A stretch of DNA of 64,000 bases from Maridesulfovibrio sp. (GTDB lineage Bacteria; Desulfobacterota; Desulfovibrionia; Desulfovibrionales; Desulfovibrionaceae), in contig NZ_OY781616.1 in assembly GCF_963677005.1 (NCBI RefSeq), positions 3,295,001 through 3,359,000 of the forward strand, written 5' to 3'. This document shows, one piece after another, positions 60,302 to 64,000 of this stretch (position 1 is its first letter; every line of letters begins with the position of its first letter). A model generated the notes under the pieces. It was not told where the DNA came from and made no database searches. It saw nothing but the letters and a program-made list of their open reading frames with translations. The position numbers and the translations under genes are program-made.

Positions 60302-62834
60302 GGCTCTTAAGGTTTTATTTTTCTTACTTATTGCCGCGATCTATGTCTCACCTGCGCATGCATATTTCCCGCAGGGGGAGTATCAGGTTGATGCTGTAAT
60401 AAAAGATCCGGGCGGCCCATGGGAAGTTGTGTTCAAGTTTAAGATCGGCGATCACAACAACTGCCTCGGCGGTAAGGTTGAGTATCCCCATGACCCGTGT
60501 GCTGCCCTTTTTTCTCAGGTTAAGATCAAAGATAACAAGTTGGTCCTCAAAGAAAAAGTGGTTGCAGGTAATGATGTGTGTCCTCCTGCCAGCTACACCT
60601 TGGAAATCTCCCCTGTAACTGCTGCTGACAGGACAAATGTATCAAAAATCAAGTGCGAACTTAAGGGCGGCAGCATACAGGGTGATGTGCGAAGGCAGAA
60701 ATTTATACCTCAAGGTAACGCACGTTTTTTTTTCAAGAAATATGGAGCGACCTCGTGGCATGATTTGGCTGCAGGACGCAATACGAAACAATTGCTTGAG
60801 TTCTACCAGACCTACCCGAACTCGTTTTATCACGAAAAGACAGAGGATCTTCTTTTAGATATCTGCGGAAATGATCCAAGCGGTGAGACCGGTGTGCTTA
60901 TATTTACTGCAACCCGCAATAGACGGTTCAGTGATCAATTTGTCGAGAAAATCAATCCATCGGTCAATTACGCCACTCTTGTCAAAGCATTCAGACAATT
61001 CGATCAGAACAAATGGAACAAACGTTTACATTTGAGCATGATTGCGAAATCTTCCTCCGCTGAAGCCAAGGACTATAGCAGATACTTTTCAGACATTGGT
61101 TGCCCTGACAACATTGAACCATACCAGTTTATTTCTTTCTACGGGAATAAATATAATGACCTTGGTGCATTTGAATTCATTGCAGGACAAAGACTATGTC
61201 CTGCAGAACTAAAGTTGCCGGCTGAAAAAATTGTATATGAAAATTATTCCGCCAGTGGAAAGTCCGGGTATCAAAAATTTATATCCAGGTACAGTTCCAG
61301 TAGTTTGAGCGAGGATGCTGAAAACAGAATTGTCGAAATTGAGCTTGCCGATTTACTCGCGACTTCCGACCTTGCTCAAGTAGAGAGAAAATTAAAAGCA
61401 CACCATCACTTAACTAACAATGATGAAGCGACCAGATATGTTATAGGACTTTGTAATACGAAAAAGGGAATTCCTGTTCTCGAAAGATTCAAGAAAAATT
61501 TTTCTGGGACAACACTATGTACAGAAGCTTCTTCGGAGCTTGCAAGACTGTATTATGAAAGCAACGATATTCCAAAGTTGAAACTGTGTGTTACGCAGAT
61601 GTCTGCACATCATCCATACTACAAAAGAATTATGGATTTATTGTATAAGGGTGCAGTTGCGGCAAATACAGAAGCTGAATACAGATTTTTTCTGGGCCTG
61701 AATCCGGATACCAAGCAGTGGAATGATATAGTGGAGAGATTGTACAAGGTTTCCAATGACGGATCTTCTGAACATCTAGTAGCATTTGCAAAAGAATTTT
61801 ATATGCATGCCAAGGCTGGAGAAGCCTGGGATATTGTTTTTGAGCGCTATACAAAGTCCGGCATGTTTTCATCTGTCTCCATTGCCAAGGTCAGCCAATT
61901 TTTAAAATTTAATCCTCCAAAAAGTTATGTGAAAAAATGCGGGGAATTGATCAAAGACAGCATCCAAGATGCCGATGAAACACGGCAGATTGCGTTCATC
62001 AAAGAATATAACAATGATTATCCGGCAGTGTCGAAAAAGTTGGCTGCCGGGTTAAAGGAAAAATATATTTCCTCTGGAAATATTGAAATGATGTCCCAAG
62101 TTATTGATGGATTAAGTCCGGTTTACCCCGCCATGGCAACGGAAATGCTGAAATCTCTTCGTCAGGTCTGTTTGGCTTCTGATAACATTGAAAACCTGTC
62201 CTGGTTCATTGCTACGTATGGCGATCGTATTAGTGTTGCCGAACTTGAGAAGCATCTTGCTCAGGAGGTTTTTACCAAAGTTGTTGAGCCCAAAAATGAT
62301 GTTGATTCGTATAATCTGTTTTGCATAACTTTTGCTAAAACTGCGCCCAAAAGGGTCTTGGAGTTGGCGTATCAAAAAGCTTTGGATATTATTGATGAAG
62401 AGATCAGTGATGAAATAGGTGATGCTGAAGGGGTATTCTCTTCTAATCCTGACCAGATGGAGAGGGTTGTCTACAAGCTATACAATAATATGGTAAAAGC
62501 AAAAGATGACCGGAATACTTTGTTGGCAGGCCAGTTGGGAGCTGTCTTGGAATCAAAGAAGGAATTTCATTCAACAAAGGCTTTTTTTGATTTGTCCAGG
62601 GATAAAGAAATGAGACGTTTTCTGGGCAAAAGTTTTGATTCCCTTATTTCCGTAGTCCGGCGCAATACTGAAGAACTCTCCGTAACTTTAAACCAGGTTG
62701 CAGGCAAATTGTCGTCCGAAATAAAAAGAACAAAACCGACTCGTGACGAATTAAGACAAAAGAACTGGGATTACTACATGGACGGAGTAAGATTCAAACA
62801 GATGTATGGAAAAACATACCACGATTATATGTAG
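60291..62834 (+). CDS. Large secreted hypothetical protein with helical repeats
   Basis: An 847-residue exported protein: Sec signal (LKVLFFLLIAAIYVSP, cleaved after AHA), a beta-rich Cys-containing N-terminal domain (about 25-135; HNNCLGGKVEYPHDPC, and CPPASYTLEIS), then a long alpha-helical region suggesting an alpha-solenoid (TPR/HAT-like; LLEFYQTYPNSFYHEKTEDL, FIKEYNNDYPAVSKKLA). AGGAG sits 6 bp before ATG 60291, inside the end of the preceding gene. The solenoid may be a scaffold in the periplasm, working with the PEGA lipoprotein; that is inference from context. No family recognised. Confidence 0.7.
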   Translation: MPSKALKVLFFLLIAAIYVSPAHAYFPQGEYQVDAVIKDPGGPWEVVFKFKIGDHNNCLGGKVEYPHDPCAALFSQVKIKDNKLVLKEKVVAGNDVCPPASYTLEISPVTAADRTNVSKIKCELKGGSIQGDVRRQKFIPQGNARFFFKKYGATSWHDLAAGRNTKQLLEFYQTYPNSFYHEKTEDLLLDICGNDPSGETGVLIFTATRNRRFSDQFVEKINPSVNYATLVKAFRQFDQNKWNKRLHLSMIAKSSSAEAKDYSRYFSDIGCPDNIEPYQFISFYGNKYNDLGAFEFIAGQRLCPAELKLPAEKIVYENYSASGKSGYQKFISRYSSSSLSEDAENRIVEIELADLLATSDLAQVERKLKAHHHLTNNDEATRYVIGLCNTKKGIPVLERFKKNFSGTTLCTEASSELARLYYESNDIPKLKLCVTQMSAHHPYYKRIMDLLYKGAVAANTEAEYRFFLGLNPDTKQWNDIVERLYKVSNDGSSEHLVAFAKEFYMHAKAGEAWDIVFERYTKSGMFSSVSIAKVSQFLKFNPPKSYVKKCGELIKDSIQDADETRQIAFIKEYNNDYPAVSKKLAAGLKEKYISSGNIEMMSQVIDGLSPVYPAMATEMLKSLRQVCLASDNIENLSWFIATYGDRISVAELEKHLAQEVFTKVVEPKNDVDSYNLFCITFAKTAPKRVLELAYQKALDIIDEEISDEIGDAEGVFSSNPDQMERVVYKLYNNMVKAKDDRNTLLAGQLGAVLESKKEFHSTKAFFDLSRDKEMRRFLGKSFDSLISVVRRNTEELSVTLNQVAGKLSSEIKRTKPTRDELRQKNWDYYMDGVRFKQMYGKTYHDYM

Positions 62835-62925
62835 TAATTTACAGGAGGTATGCGGTGTGTCGGTAGGTGCTTCAGCTTTTGTTTCAAAAGAGTTGTTGAA
62901 GCCGACAAACTAGCCGGGCAAATCA

Positions 62926-63801
62926 ATGCGATTAAAATTTTTATTGTTGTGCCTGATAGCTGTCGTGATAATTCCCCAGCTATTCGCGGTACCGCACTCC
63001 TCATCACTGGCAATCATTGCAAAGCATCCGATAATTCTTGTCGGGTGCTTTTCTTTTGCCCTTGCCGGTTATTTATACTTCCTTGCCCGACTGGCCGCAC
63101 AAGCCGGCCCACGGAATATGCGGATAGGCTGCCTTTGTGCGGGCATATTTGTTTTGCTCCTGGTTTTCAGCCCCTATCTGGCTGGGCAGGGCAGACTTGT
63201 CTGGGTCTATGACACATGGAAGCTGAAGCAGAGAGCAAAGGGGGGTGACCCGATTGCCCAGATCCGCATGGCGACTAGGACTCTGCTTCTTGAACCGGAC
63301 AGGGAGAAAGCTCTTCCTGCAGCTATGCACTGGATTGATAAGGCCGGTCAAAATGGCATAAAAGGTACTGATTTCTACCACGATCTTTCCGAATGGTTTC
63401 TGCCGAATCTTTACGGCACCGAAGAATATGTCTTAACTATAACTGCGCATAATCTTGGAAATAGTGATGAAATAAGGTCTGGAGCAATATGTGCACTTAA
63501 TGAAGCATATCCGCTAAGTACTCCGGATGAACGTAGAGATATTGATAGGAGTATTTTGAGAATGTTTCATGAATTTCATGACAATCCTGCATACTTAAAA
63601 GGGTTGACCCGTGAAGCCGTAGCTATTCTTGAATATGCCAAGGTCAGGAGCGAGCCAAAACCCAAGAAGCCGAAACGTAGTACTCCCTATTTTCGGAATT
63701 CTTATAGCGGGCCCGAGTTTCAAAAATTGCATCGAGAAATGAGGAGTAAGCTTGAGCAGAAAATCAAAGAACGTGAAAGCAAACTGGTTTCACCATATTA
63801 A
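62926..63801 (+). CDS. Inner-membrane hypothetical protein (291 aa)
   Basis: A membrane protein with three hydrophobic helices (about 4-22, 35-55 and 66-87) followed by a soluble C-terminal part of about 200 residues with a Sel1/TPR-like start (LKQRAKGGDPIAQIRMATR) and a highly basic, charged tail (KPKKPKRS; KLEQKIKERESK). ATG 62926 is used although its ribosome site is weak. It follows the large secreted protein by 91 bp. It may anchor the exported proteins of this cluster on the membrane; function unknown. Confidence 0.65.
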   Translation: MRLKFLLLCLIAVVIIPQLFAVPHSSSLAIIAKHPIILVGCFSFALAGYLYFLARLAAQAGPRNMRIGCLCAGIFVLLLVFSPYLAGQGRLVWVYDTWKLKQRAKGGDPIAQIRMATRTLLLEPDREKALPAAMHWIDKAGQNGIKGTDFYHDLSEWFLPNLYGTEEYVLTITAHNLGNSDEIRSGAICALNEAYPLSTPDERRDIDRSILRMFHEFHDNPAYLKGLTREAVAILEYAKVRSEPKPKKPKRSTPYFRNSYSGPEFQKLHREMRSKLEQKIKERESKLVSPY

Positions 63802-63811
63802 GAAGGTTGCT

Positions 63812-64000
63812 GTGAAAAAATATTTATTATGTGTTTCGGCCATATGTTGTTTTCTGTTGCTGGTTGCCGCAACATCCCCCTCGCTTGCCGCAGGAGACTG
63901 TGCCGCTCTGAAACAAGAGGTCAAAAACTATTACAATGGAATTCACGGCTACCCTGAAGATAAGCAGAAAATGATTGAAAGTCTGCAAAAGGCTGAGGGA
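63812..64000 (+). CDS. Secreted hypothetical protein, cut by window end
   Basis: GTG 63812, preceded by AGAAGG, starts a frame open to the window edge: KKYLLCVSAICCFLLLV is a Sec signal peptide, cleaved after SLAA, and the mature part begins GDCAALKQEVKNYYNGI. It starts 11 bp after the previous stop, so it continues the exported-protein operon. Only the first 63 codons are visible. Confidence 0.65.
   Translation, partial: MKKYLLCVSAICCFLLLVAATSPSLAAGDCAALKQEVKNYYNGIHGYPEDKQKMIESLQKAEG

Noticed and set aside
1..64000. tRNA, rRNA, CRISPR arrays, prophage genes
   Set aside because: Looked for on both strands; none could be supported.

Overview
The window is a chromosomal segment of a Gram-negative bacterium that reads like a marine member of the Desulfovibrionaceae (Maridesulfovibrio/Desulfovibrio type). 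I infer this from LPS-core and nucleotide-sugar genes, class II FBPase, small zinc-ribbon proteins, and a CusCBA pump with DUF3347/HMBD domains. No rRNA, tRNA or CRISPR array was seen, so the assignment rests on gene content only.

Layout. 0-15.6 kb is core genome: an AMIN/Amidase_3 amidase (cut by the window edge), glpX, a DUF202 membrane protein, waaF coupled to a SPOR lipoprotein with a degenerate C25 fold, a minus-strand deoxyamino-sugar/glycosyltransferase block, rimO, an orphan histidine kinase, rdgB and glmS. Downstream of glmS, at the canonical attTn7 position (23 bp after the stop), lies a tandem array of Tn7-like transposon ends. Three right ends (15650, 29042/29100 and 41647) are each followed by a hairpin and a truncated 5' piece of tnsA. 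Two left ends (ending 29036 and about 41640) abut the next right end across 5-6 bp. They define two complete cargo islands and the start of a third. No intact tnsABCD is present, so these are non-autonomous or decayed islands stacked on one attachment site.

Island 1 (15.65-29.04 kb) carries a two-module NRPS ending in a reductase domain, with its Sfp-type PPTase. Beside them are a Tat-exported threonine dehydratase and a Sec-exported amidinotransferase-fold hydrolase. The first adenylation domain has a near-perfect threonine code; the second looks like EntF (Ser) with an altered pocket. A pseudogene of a sugar-binding protein and an anti-sigma-kinase/GNAT fusion follow.

Island 2 (29.04-41.64 kb) carries an AraC regulator, an MMPL/RND exporter with a LolA-like periplasmic protein and an outer-membrane barrel, a MarR regulator, a very long 2-hydroxyacyl-CoA-dehydratase-type activase with two ASKHA domains, a methyltransferase and a flavodoxin. 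A shared palindrome, AGTTAA-N5-TTAACT, overlaps the promoters of the AraC, exporter and activase genes and probably is the MarR operator.

After the third right end come a frameshifted GNAT remnant, a TPR lipoprotein, cusABC (minus), and a divergent membrane PP2C-type phosphatase with a Met-rich sensor segment coupled to a Met/His-rich periplasmic protein: a copper-handling block. I could not find the left end of this third element, so its extent is unknown. DUF488, a LysE-type exporter with a divergent AraC regulator, and a run of five consecutive genes for exported or membrane proteins of unknown function (58.0-64.0 kb, last one cut) complete the window.
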